Below, piece after piece: positions 1 through 6,031 of a stretch of 6,450 bases of DNA. The notes under the pieces are model-generated. The model was not told where the DNA came from. It searched no databases and saw nothing but the letters and a program-made list of their open reading frames with translations. This DNA is from CAXTTV01 sp964247295 (GTDB lineage Bacteria; Chloroflexota; Ktedonobacteria; Ktedonobacterales; Ktedonobacteraceae). Position numbers and translations under genes: made by a program. The DNA is taken from the NCBI GenBank assembly GCA_964247295.1, contig CAXTTV010000243.1, positions 1-6,450 on the forward strand, read 5' to 3'. How positions within the stretch are numbered: the stretch's first letter is position 1; every line of letters begins with the position of its first letter.

Positions 1-1159
1 CGCTCACCCTGGCCGTCCTTTGTGTAAGCGGCAGAACCGACTGGGGCAGCGTAACCTGTTGTGGTTGGAGACCTGCTTGCGTGATATTACAGGGTGTTTC
101 CACAAAAGTACCGGCAGGAAGATTGCTAATCTGACCGGTATTCACCAGATCAAGCGCATGGAGCGAGATCGGCTCCTCGCCCTGAAGAGCCACAATCACA
201 TCGATAGGGCGCTCCCAGGATTCATGATCCAAAAGTGAAGTAACATTCTCTTCTCCTGATGCCACACGTTGAAGCTGCTGAATCCGTTGCTGCCTTTGCA
301 GGGAAGAGCCGTGGAAAGGAGCATCTTCGTGGTCTGCTTTCTGACGAGGAGACAAGAAGTCGCGTGTATGATCGTCGTAAGGCAGTAGAGGATAGCCCGT
401 TTCGCGTGTCAGGGCCTCGCTGACAGGATTGTTTGTCGTTTTTCCCTCAGCCAGGGCCTGACGGACCGCAGGCAAGAGATCTTCACCAGTCACCCGGTCA
501 TGAAAATCGATCAGCCAGACAAAATGATTGAGTCCCGCCGTCGTGATAGACCAGCGTTCGCGAGCCTGAGCGAAAGGATAAGAAAGCTCCTCACCATAAA
601 GCAGATGCCAGGCCATGCTATACGCCTGTAAAGAGACCGAACAGAAGCCAAGCGTCTGGATACCGAGCGTCTGAGCCGCCTGACAGACGCGAGGTAGGGG
701 ATTGGAGACGTTTAGAAGCATCGCATCTGGGCAATACTGACGCATATCAGCAACCAGTTCAGAGATCAGAGAGATCTGGCGCAAAGAGTTGCTAATGCCC
801 GCGATCCCGCCAAACTCGGTAGCTTGATGACCGGGTAGAAAGTATTGGATAATCTCATAGTCAACAGCAAAACGTTTATACCCTTCACGAACAATAGAAC
901 TAATCACAAAATTCGTGCCTGGTAGTGCATCGACGCGTTGAGTATGGGCCGTAATCGTGAGATCTACCCCGGTTTGTCGGGCCATTTGTCGTCCAACATT
1001 GGCCATCAACTCAACGACCTGCGGATCTATATCGACCAGAGCTAGTTCAATCTGCTCAAGGCGATGCTCTAGAATCACCTGACTAAGCATACTGGGTCCA
1101 AAGACAAAACTTCCCACACCGATAATCACAATTTTCACATTTTGCATTTGAGTATCCAT
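1..1159 (-). CDS. Glycoside hydrolase family 4 enzyme (NAD/Mn-dependent glycosidase), partial, C-terminus beyond left edge
   Basis: The reading frame is open from the ATG at 1159-1157 to the left edge (386 complete codons); family members usually have 430-480 residues, so the C-terminal part is missing. The N-terminus is a Rossmann fold: KIVIIGVGSFVFGPSM at about 9-24, an acidic strand end VDID at 42-45, and the family NVSNP motif at 150-154. Cys173 (GFC) and His212 (GLNHFVW) match the metal-ligand pair of GH4. A GY...DDHTRDF block at 255-268 matches the conserved active-site region of the family. GH4 enzymes cleave glycosides through an NAD-dependent oxidation at C3 with elimination, in the cytoplasm; no signal peptide is seen. 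The residues after Cys173 are S-V-S, not the usual H-S-V, H-G-x, N-V-P or D-M-P, so the substrate cannot be assigned. It starts 9 bases after the SGNH gene with no clear Shine-Dalgarno sequence, suggesting coupled translation; Met5 (1147) is an alternative start. Confidence 0.9.
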   Translation of the reverse strand, partial: MDTQMQNVKIVIIGVGSFVFGPSMLSQVILEHRLEQIELALVDIDPQVVELMANVGRQMARQTGVDLTITAHTQRVDALPGTNFVISSIVREGYKRFAVDYEIIQYFLPGHQATEFGGIAGISNSLRQISLISELVADMRQYCPDAMLLNVSNPLPRVCQAAQTLGIQTLGFCSVSLQAYSMAWHLLYGEELSYPFAQARERWSITTAGLNHFVWLIDFHDRVTGEDLLPAVRQALAEGKTTNNPVSEALTRETGYPLLPYDDHTRDFLSPRQKADHEDAPFHGSSLQRQQRIQQLQRVASGEENVTSLLDHESWERPIDVIVALQGEEPISLHALDLVNTGQISNLPAGTFVETPCNITQAGLQPQQVTLPQSVLPLTQRTARVS

Positions 1160-1168
1160 TTCGAGAGG

Positions 1169-1879
1169 TTATCGACCTGCAATAATGTTTTGTTGTCCAT
1201 GAGCAAGGGATGCAAGCAGAATATTCGCCATTATCTTATAGCCAGCCGTCCGAGGGTGTAGGCCATCATCCGCCACATCCTCCTGAAGGGTTAGACCATC
1301 CAGGCTCGCGAACTGCCGGTGATAATCGACAAAGACTGCATCTTGATCTAAAGCCAGTTGGCGCAAGCGATCATTCACATGTGCAATCGAAGTGTTTCTG
1401 ATCGTCGAATTTGTATTAAATGGGATACGGGTGGGTAGGATGCTACAGAGAGCCACATCAATTTTCTGATCGCGTGCGGCTGTAACCATCGCCGTAAAAT
1501 CGTCAACGATCTCATCCTCGATTGTTTGTGGTGTGCGAATAAGAGAGGGGTTCAACCAATTATCCAGATCCCAGAAGTTATTGATACCAGCCAGGATCAC
1601 AATCAATTGTGGCCGAAGTTGAAGAGCATCCGCAGCGAAACGTCGACGAATATAAGGTGTGATATCCCCTCCGATACCTCGATTGACAATCAGCCCTCGC
1701 GTCCCTCTGAAATACGCCTCCAATTGCCACATATCCGTAATCGAATCGCCGATAAAGACCGCATCAATCGGAACACCCTGCGCGAGAAGCTCCTCATTTT
1801 GAGCGTCATAGACGGAGCGACGACCGTCGGCAGCGACATTGAGACCAAAGAGCCCTGGCTTAATCAATGTATTCATCAA
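1169..1879 (-). CDS. SGNH/GDSL-family hydrolase, probable cytoplasmic carbohydrate esterase
   Basis: This 236-residue protein has the SGNH blocks in order: block I GDSIT with nucleophile Ser46, block II RGIGGD with Gly68/Gly70, block III GINN at 98-101 with Asn100, and block V DGLHP with Asp205 and His208. Family members are esterases or lipases, and many single-domain ones next to glycosidases remove acetyl or other acyl groups from sugars. Block III reads G-I-N-N where G-x-N-D is usual; the catalytic Asn is kept. There is no signal peptide, so it probably works on imported, still acylated oligosaccharide. The first codon is TTG (1879-1877), followed directly by ATG (1876-1874). An AAAGGA ribosome site at 1894-1889 is 9 nt from the TTG and 12 nt from the ATG, so the TTG is possible and the start is uncertain by one codon. 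It lies between the GH140-like and GH4 genes of the same probable operon. The esterase role is inferred; the fold assignment is firm. Confidence 0.88.
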   Translation of the reverse strand: MMNTLIKPGLFGLNVAADGRRSVYDAQNEELLAQGVPIDAVFIGDSITDMWQLEAYFRGTRGLIVNRGIGGDITPYIRRRFAADALQLRPQLIVILAGINNFWDLDNWLNPSLIRTPQTIEDEIVDDFTAMVTAARDQKIDVALCSILPTRIPFNTNSTIRNTSIAHVNDRLRQLALDQDAVFVDYHRQFASLDGLTLQEDVADDGLHPRTAGYKIMANILLASLAHGQQNIIAGR

Positions 1880-1888
1880 CTAACTACA

Positions 1889-1894
1889 TCCTTT
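1889..1894 (-). promoter_or_regulatory. Ribosome binding site of the SGNH hydrolase gene
   Basis: On the minus strand this reads AAAGGA. It lies 9 nt before a TTG and 12 nt before the adjoining ATG. The spacing favours the TTG and the codon identity favours the ATG, so the choice affects the protein by one residue only. Confidence 0.6.
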
Positions 1895-1923
1895 CCTGAA
1901 GCGTCTCCTCATGTCTAGAGTAG

Positions 1924-3201
1924 CTATAAGCGTGCCCCAATGAGCAGGCAATCGCCGTTCATCTCTGACATCTCAATTGTAGAAAACTGGTTGGCCCCAG
2001 TTACAATTGGAGAAAATGTATTTCGGGTCGTGAGATCGATTCCTGAGAAACCATACATGCTTAGATCCTGTTTCACCGTGACAGACACATTGTCTGGTAG
2101 ATAGATGAACAGAGTTTGTTGCTCAGGAGTGACCGCCATGCGGACACCCTCGAAGGTTTCCACAAGCAGCTCATTGGACGGGATCAGATCGAAAGCAGAA
2201 TAGCGTTCGACAAGCCATTTGCCAAATGCGACATCCCAGGCTCCGGGGAGGCGGAGAGCGGTCCGCCAGTCAAAAGGCATTTTTGACCAGCTTTCATTAG
2301 TAAAAGGTGCTCCCTGGCGATGCCATGACCAGACGCCATGAGCGCCGTAAGTAAAGCCAGCGCATGCTCCGGAGAGCAGACTTTGCCAGAAAGCTTTACG
2401 AACAGAAAGCGCCGAAAACCGCCCATACTGATTTCCATATCCATGGCCCTCATAGCAAGGTTCCCCATTAATGACCGGTCGTTGTGGTTCCTTCTGATAG
2501 AAATTTTCCGCCAGGGTATAGCAGAACTGCTGTTCTTCCAACCGGTGGCCGGATTGATACATATAGAAATCCAGATCTTGGGATAGAGCAATCTCTTGGG
2601 GGAGATCGGTGTAGGGGCTCAGGTGCAGGCAAGCCAAAGACTCGGGAGCGAGACGCTTCACAATTTTTAGCGCTTCAAGGTATGTCTGGATCGTAGCCTG
2701 GCTCCGAAAATCAGTATCGCCACTAATAATATACAAAGGAGAGAAACGATCAAGGAGCGTAACGGCGTATTCCACATATGCCTTAACGGCCTCGACTGGC
2801 AGGACATTTTCGGGAGCCTGCTGCGAAATCCAGGTATCGGGCACATAATTGCACCATAGCAAAGTCAGGCCGCAGGTTAGGCCATACTGTAATGCCTGTT
2901 CTAGCATAGTCGCGACTCTCTGGAAATAGGCCTCATCGAGGTGAAAAAAATCTATACCACCATCGGGATGGCGGTGGAAGGGAAAAAGAGAGTGTTCTGA
3001 AACGCTATTATCATGCAAGATAGGCAAGAGAGACACCTGAAAAGCCGTAAAACCTTGTTGTTTGCGATAGCGTAGATATTCCAGCCACTCCTCCTCTCGT
3101 GCTTCGCTCAACGCACTCCATGCGGTATCAGCAAGATAGAAAAAAGGCTGATTGTTCTTACGGAAAGAGCGTATACCTGGAGCTATGGTCAGGCGTGGCA
3201 T
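1924..3201 (-). CDS. DUF4038-type glycoside hydrolase (GH140-like), cytoplasmic
   Basis: This 425-residue protein begins with the DUF4038 signature: N-terminal strand then QPFFYLADTAWSAL at about 18-31, followed by a TIM-barrel pattern. It has the paired motifs expected for retaining catalysis in this clan: ISGDTDF at 159-165 (Asp162 the likely acid/base) and INGEPCYEG at 244-252 (Glu247 the likely nucleophile). YQSGH at 215-219 is another family landmark. After about residue 330 a small C-terminal beta-rich domain follows, as in other DUF4038 proteins. The characterised GH140 member is an apiosidase acting on rhamnogalacturonan II, but DUF4038 is wider than that activity, so the substrate here is open. 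Secreted relatives have a signal peptide; this one has none, pointing to hydrolysis of imported oligosaccharide. The ATG is supported by GAGGG at 3212-3208, 6 nt upstream. It lies 51 bases after the LacI gene and about 44 before the SGNH gene, all one direction. Confidence 0.87.
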   Translation of the reverse strand: MPRLTIAPGIRSFRKNNQPFFYLADTAWSALSEAREEEWLEYLRYRKQQGFTAFQVSLLPILHDNSVSEHSLFPFHRHPDGGIDFFHLDEAYFQRVATMLEQALQYGLTCGLTLLWCNYVPDTWISQQAPENVLPVEAVKAYVEYAVTLLDRFSPLYIISGDTDFRSQATIQTYLEALKIVKRLAPESLACLHLSPYTDLPQEIALSQDLDFYMYQSGHRLEEQQFCYTLAENFYQKEPQRPVINGEPCYEGHGYGNQYGRFSALSVRKAFWQSLLSGACAGFTYGAHGVWSWHRQGAPFTNESWSKMPFDWRTALRLPGAWDVAFGKWLVERYSAFDLIPSNELLVETFEGVRMAVTPEQQTLFIYLPDNVSVTVKQDLSMYGFSGIDLTTRNTFSPIVTGANQFSTIEMSEMNGDCLLIGARL

Positions 3202-3207
3202 AGCGTA

Positions 3208-3212
3208 CCCTC
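3208..3212 (-). promoter_or_regulatory. Ribosome binding site of the GH140-like gene
   Basis: The minus strand reads GAGGG, 6 nt before the ATG at 3201, which supports that start. The 51-base gap (3202-3252) after the LacI stop codon contains no visible terminator or strong promoter, in keeping with read-through from the LacI gene. Confidence 0.65.
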
Positions 3213-3252
3213 ATTTCTAGCTATCACTGGTTAATTGTTACAGGAAAATGCT

Positions 3253-4296
3253 TTAGTCCTGCCTATTTCCTTTATATGGTCCAGTGGACTCGCGCACGAT
3301 CAACCGGGCAGAAAGCTTAATGTGGGTTGCTTCCAGTGGCTGTTGGTGAACCAGACGGTGCAGGACATCGACCGAGAGCCGCCCAATCTCAGCCAGTGGA
3401 TGATGAATAGTTGTTAAGGCTGGAGTAATATAGGGTAGATCAGGCGTAACATCATCAAAGCCGACAACCGAGATATCGTCAGGAACGCGCCGCCCACTTT
3501 TAAGAATAGCGTGCATCGCACCGATCGCCATCTGGTCATTGAAAGCAAAGATCGCACTGGGAGGATTGGGAAGCGCGATCAAATGTTGACAGACCTCTTC
3601 GCCGCTATCGGTAGTCCATCGGCCTTCACAGATCAAAGTTGGATCAATCGGAATACCGACCGAAGCCAGAGCGGCGTAGTAACCAGTGAGACGATCAATA
3701 TTCATTCCCCACCTAGGTGGGCCAGTGATAACCCCAATCCGACGATGCCCGAGAGAGAGCAAATGCTCCATCACCATCAGACCGGCCGAAATATTTTCCA
3801 CCCCCACGACAGGAATCTCATTTGGAAGAGGAACAAAGGGATCGGCCACAACAAGGGAAAGCCCCTGCCGCTGCAACGCCAGAAGTTCCTCAGGAGAGTG
3901 TTGAGGCAGCACAAAAATCATCCCATGGATGCTCTGGTTCAACAGATTTTTTACCTGAGCAACCTCAATATCGTGACGGTTATCCGTACGCACAGTAACA
4001 AACTGTGCCTCCTTCTCGCGTAAGGACTCATAGGCCCCCTCCATAATATAGCCGAAATAGCTATTAAAGAGAGGAGTGCTGAAACCCAGGAGTTTGGTTG
4101 CAGAGCGTGTAGTACTTCTCTGGGGCACATATCCTAAGGCATTAATGTGTGACAAAACTTTGTGACGTGTTGTATGAGAAACATCCTTATGCCCATGCAG
4201 AACACGTGAAACAGTACTTGCTGAAACTCCTGACTTCTCAGCTATGTCACTGATAATCGTGCGAGAGAACCGGTTTGTATCTTTCTGATAATTCAC
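3253..4296 (-). CDS. LacI/GalR-family transcriptional regulator of the sugar locus
   Basis: This 347-residue protein has a typical LacI N-terminal helix-turn-helix: IISDIAEKSGVSASTVSRVL at about 14-33, with the recognition helix SASTVSRVL. Helix 3 and the hinge region end at GYVPQRSTTRS. A periplasmic-binding-protein-like effector domain follows from about 68, with HRRIGVITGP, FAFNDQMAIGA, ISVVGFDD and the C-terminal LTTIHHP motif, all family landmarks. It should bind DNA as a dimer and release it, or change affinity, on binding a sugar from the pathway. The start is GTG at 4296-4294, 7 nt after an AGGA ribosome site. It is the first gene of the minus operon and stands opposite the transporter genes, with candidate operators on both sides of the shared control region, so it probably regulates both operons and itself. 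The hinge is about three residues shorter than usual and lacks the A-R-x-L pattern. The family call is certain; the effector is unknown. Confidence 0.96.
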   Translation of the reverse strand: MNYQKDTNRFSRTIISDIAEKSGVSASTVSRVLHGHKDVSHTTRHKVLSHINALGYVPQRSTTRSATKLLGFSTPLFNSYFGYIMEGAYESLREKEAQFVTVRTDNRHDIEVAQVKNLLNQSIHGMIFVLPQHSPEELLALQRQGLSLVVADPFVPLPNEIPVVGVENISAGLMVMEHLLSLGHRRIGVITGPPRWGMNIDRLTGYYAALASVGIPIDPTLICEGRWTTDSGEEVCQHLIALPNPPSAIFAFNDQMAIGAMHAILKSGRRVPDDISVVGFDDVTPDLPYITPALTTIHHPLAEIGRLSVDVLHRLVHQQPLEATHIKLSARLIVRESTGPYKGNRQD

Positions 4297-4303
4297 TGAA
4301 ATA

Positions 4304-4307
4304 TCCT
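4304..4307 (-). promoter_or_regulatory. Ribosome binding site deciding the GTG start of the LacI gene
   Basis: The minus strand reads AGGA, 7 nt before GTG 4296. No ATG with a comparable site is nearby before the helix-turn-helix, so the GTG start is preferred. Confidence 0.6.
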
Positions 4308-4331
4308 AGCGCAAACAGAAGTCGCATGAAG

Positions 4332-4339
4332 AAACGCTT
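4332..4339. promoter_or_regulatory. Candidate LacI-family operator O2 in the leader of the minus operon
   Basis: The 8-base core AAACGCTT is identical to the core of the O1 candidate at 4504-4511. It is centred on CG like most LacI-family operators, but its flanks are less symmetrical. It lies about 30 bases downstream of the predicted minus-strand transcription start, where a bound repressor could block elongation or initiation. The centre-to-centre distance from O1 is 172 bp, compatible with looping. The assignment is inferred from the repeat, the position and the regulator next to it. Confidence 0.45.
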
Positions 4340-4371
4340 TGAGCCTGATGCTTGATCTCTATCTACCCACA

Positions 4372-4401
4372 AGTATAGCCAGAATAAAACAATGTTGTCA
4401 A
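4372..4401 (-). promoter_or_regulatory. Sigma-70-type promoter of the lacI-GH140-SGNH-GH4 operon
   Basis: On the minus strand a perfect -35 box TTGACA (4401-4396) is followed after 18 bases by TATACT (4377-4372; 5 of 6 matches to consensus). Transcription would begin near 4365, giving a leader of about 70 nt before the GTG of the LacI gene. The spacer contains a short dyad, ACAATGTTGT on the plus strand (4389-4398). Confidence 0.65.
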
Positions 4402-4407
4402 TGTTTT

Positions 4408-4415
4408 TACCGGTA
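4408..4415. promoter_or_regulatory. Perfect 8-base palindrome TACCGGTA, possible regulator site
   Basis: TACCGGTA is a perfect palindrome centred on CG and lies immediately upstream of the -35 box of the minus-strand promoter. LacI-family members such as the gluconate repressor of enteric bacteria use ACCGGT-centred sites, so this could be a second type of operator. Eight-base palindromes also occur by chance, and its flanks are not symmetrical. Confidence 0.25.
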
Positions 4416-4502
4416 TATTTACAGGAATTTATCAGTATTTTTGATGAATTCTATCAACTCACATTTTTAAAAAAGGGTAAAATAGTGAAAAATTTGGACG
4501 AG

Positions 4503-4512
4503 CAAACGCTTG
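4503..4512. promoter_or_regulatory. Candidate LacI-family operator O1 overlapping the transporter promoter
   Basis: CAAACGCTTG is a near-perfect CG-centred dyad (CAA..TTG arms, one mismatched pair), the usual form of LacI-family operators. It overlaps the -35 box TTGACA at 4510-4515, so a bound repressor would block RNA polymerase. Its core AAACGCTT recurs at 4332-4339. The LacI-type regulator encoded next door is the natural binder; this is inference. Confidence 0.6.
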
Positions 4513-4538
4513 ACATTTGCCTATCTTCTTCTTATTCT
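4510..4538 (+). promoter_or_regulatory. Sigma-70-type promoter of the ABC transporter operon
   Basis: A perfect -35 box TTGACA (4510-4515) is followed after the optimal 17 bases by TATTCT (4533-4538; 4 of 6 matches). Transcription would start near 4545, leaving a leader of about 200 nt before the binding-protein gene. The -35 box overlaps the O1 operator candidate. Confidence 0.65.
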
Positions 4539-4544
4539 TAGAGG

Positions 4545-4747
4545 AGAGACGCAATTCACCGGATAAAGCATCCAAATTTACTGGATGAAGATCCTGAATT
4601 TTTCAGAAAAGTCTCGAAGAATGGTATCTTACCACTTCTCTTTTTATGCCCAGCGGTCTATGTAGTGTTCCTGTATTCGTTTCAGTTGCTTCCACGGGTG
4701 CAAGCAACTCAGTATTTTCATTTGAGTGATGTGACAGGAGTATGATC
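4545..4747 (+). other. Long 5' leader of the transporter operon with several hairpins
   Basis: This is the non-coding part between the predicted transcription start and the binding-protein gene. Visible inverted repeats are CATCCA/TGGATG (4569-4574 with 4582-4587, 7-nt loop), CTGAA/TTCAG (4594-4598 with 4602-4606) and AGTTGCTT/AAGCAACT (4684-4691 with 4702-4709, 10-nt loop). In addition, TGTTCCTGT at 4666-4674 can pair with ACAGGAGTA at 4734-4742, covering the ribosome site. No T-run follows these hairpins, so they do not look like intrinsic terminators. I recognise no known riboswitch class here. Confidence 0.4.
4736..4740 (+). promoter_or_regulatory. Ribosome binding site deciding the start of the binding-protein gene
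   Basis: AGGAG is only 1 nt before the ATG at 4742, too close for normal initiation, but 7 nt before the in-frame GTG at 4748. The GTG is therefore the more likely start codon. Confidence 0.7.
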
Positions 4748-6031
4748 GTGAGACTTTCATCGAAGAAGATTACCCTTTGGCTCTCATGTTTCTGTATGCT
4801 CGTACCGATTTTAAGCGGTTGTGGCGGTTCAACAAGTAGTAGTAGTGCCCCGCAAGGTGATACCACGCTAAGTATCCTGCATATTACTGACAAAGCCACG
4901 CCTAGTGGAGCGCAGTTTCAGCAGATTCTGCATGATTTCGGTACGCAGAACCATATTACCGTTCAGCAAACTATCGCGGCCAATGACGCGCCGCAGGTGT
5001 ACGAAACCTCTCTTCTCGCCGGAAAAGAACCGGATGTGGTAATGCTTAATCTTGCTGATAAAGCGACAGGCTGGTCCAAACAGGGAGCGACCATTGATGT
5101 CAAAGATTTATCACAACAGTGGGGTATTACCGACCAGCTCCAGCCGGAGGCAGTCAGACAATGGACCCAAAACGGGAAGCTATCAGCTATCCCATATAGT
5201 GGCTTCAAATGGCCGGTCTGGTACAATCTGTCTTTGTTGAACAGCGTAGGTATAACCAAAGCTCCGACAACCACTGATGAACTATTCGCGGACGGCAAAA
5301 AGTTACGTGACGCGGGCAAGGGTGGATTTGTAGTTGGAGGCAATGACTGGACCGGTAACACCCTTTTCACGCAGATCATGGAATCTTACATGACAAATGA
5401 TGACATTGCCAATGTCTTTACCAATGGGAAATTCTGCGCCAGTCCCGCTGCTATGAAAGGGATCGACCTTTTCACCAAGTATCGTGACTCTGGTGTCTTC
5501 GTCAACGACGTAGCAGGTTTAACCGCAGACCAGATGAACTCGCAGTTTTACACCAAAGGGGCATCGATGATGTCAGCAGGTTCGTGGGCCTTCGCGGGTG
5601 CGTCGAGTGATGTATCGAGCCATACCTATCTTGGTGGCTTGCCAGTGCCCTCTGATTCTCCCTATCCGAAGCCAACTGCCTATCAAGGGTTCACCAGTAT
5701 GGGTATCTGGATCAGCCCCAATGGGCAAAAGCACCTGGATGCCGTCCAGAAATTTGTGAAATACATGTTCACACCGAGCGTAATCTCTGAGCAGGTCACA
5801 ACCGGTATGATCCCAACTGTGAAATCGGTTCAGGTCGCGAGCAGTGCCAATCCGCTGTTAAAGCAAGCGACAAGCGAGTTAGATCAGCGTGTTTCATATC
5901 TTTCTAACAATGACAAGTATGTACCGTCGGGTGCTCTCCAGAACATCACCCGTGCCACCAGCCTGGCCTACACCAAGGGCCAGAATAGTAACCAGATTTG
6001 TCAGGCATTAGAAGGAGCGTACAAGAAATGA
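4748..6031 (+). CDS. CUT1-type sugar ABC transporter, extracellular solute-binding lipoprotein
   Basis: This is a family-1 extracellular sugar-binding protein of 427 residues from GTG 4748 (429 from ATG 4742). It has a basic n-region (RLSSKK), a hydrophobic core and an LSGC lipobox; Cys25 (GTG numbering) should be lipidated and become the mature N-terminus, holding the protein on the outer face of the membrane. A Gly/Ser-rich linker follows. Family landmarks are LLAGKEPDVVMLN near 90-101, IPYSGFKWPVWYNLSLL near 148-164 (aromatic residues that commonly stack on sugar rings) and the MMSAGSWAFAG segment in the second lobe. Two further Cys (about 230 and 418) could form a disulphide. It delivers sugar or oligosaccharide to the permease encoded next, with which it overlaps by ATGA. 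It is transcribed away from the LacI gene from a promoter overlapped by an operator candidate. The substrate is not readable from sequence; the neighbours suggest a plant-derived oligosaccharide. Confidence 0.93.
   Translation: MRLSSKKITLWLSCFCMLVPILSGCGGSTSSSSAPQGDTTLSILHITDKATPSGAQFQQILHDFGTQNHITVQQTIAANDAPQVYETSLLAGKEPDVVMLNLADKATGWSKQGATIDVKDLSQQWGITDQLQPEAVRQWTQNGKLSAIPYSGFKWPVWYNLSLLNSVGITKAPTTTDELFADGKKLRDAGKGGFVVGGNDWTGNTLFTQIMESYMTNDDIANVFTNGKFCASPAAMKGIDLFTKYRDSGVFVNDVAGLTADQMNSQFYTKGASMMSAGSWAFAGASSDVSSHTYLGGLPVPSDSPYPKPTAYQGFTSMGIWISPNGQKHLDAVQKFVKYMFTPSVISEQVTTGMIPTVKSVQVASSANPLLKQATSELDQRVSYLSNNDKYVPSGALQNITRATSLAYTKGQNSNQICQALEGAYKK

Noticed and set aside
20..238. Plus-strand 72-codon open frame at the left end
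   Set aside because: It is antisense to the GH4 frame, which reads continuously through this region to the edge with family motifs upstream.
870..877. Perfect palindrome AAACGTTT, similar to a LacI-family operator core
   Set aside because: It lies inside the GH4 gene where it encodes ordinary residues (Lys-Arg-Phe), far from any promoter seen; 8-base palindromes arise by chance.
1526..1918. Plus-strand 130-codon open frame opposite the SGNH gene
   Set aside because: It is a shadow of the SGNH gene, which has clear family motifs on the other strand; the frame has no family-like features.
3511..4023. Plus-strand 170-codon open frame opposite the LacI gene
   Set aside because: It lies wholly antisense to a well-supported LacI gene and its translation looks like a low-quality shadow rich in Arg, His and Asn.
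4585..4665. Small 26-codon plus-strand reading frame in the leader of the transporter operon
   Set aside because: It has ATG and TAG but no ribosome binding site at a usable distance, and the composition of its product resembles no leader peptide.
4684..4709. 8-bp stem hairpin considered as an intrinsic terminator
   Set aside because: No run of T follows; the sequence continues with CAGTATTTTCATTTG and the gene starts about 40 bases later.
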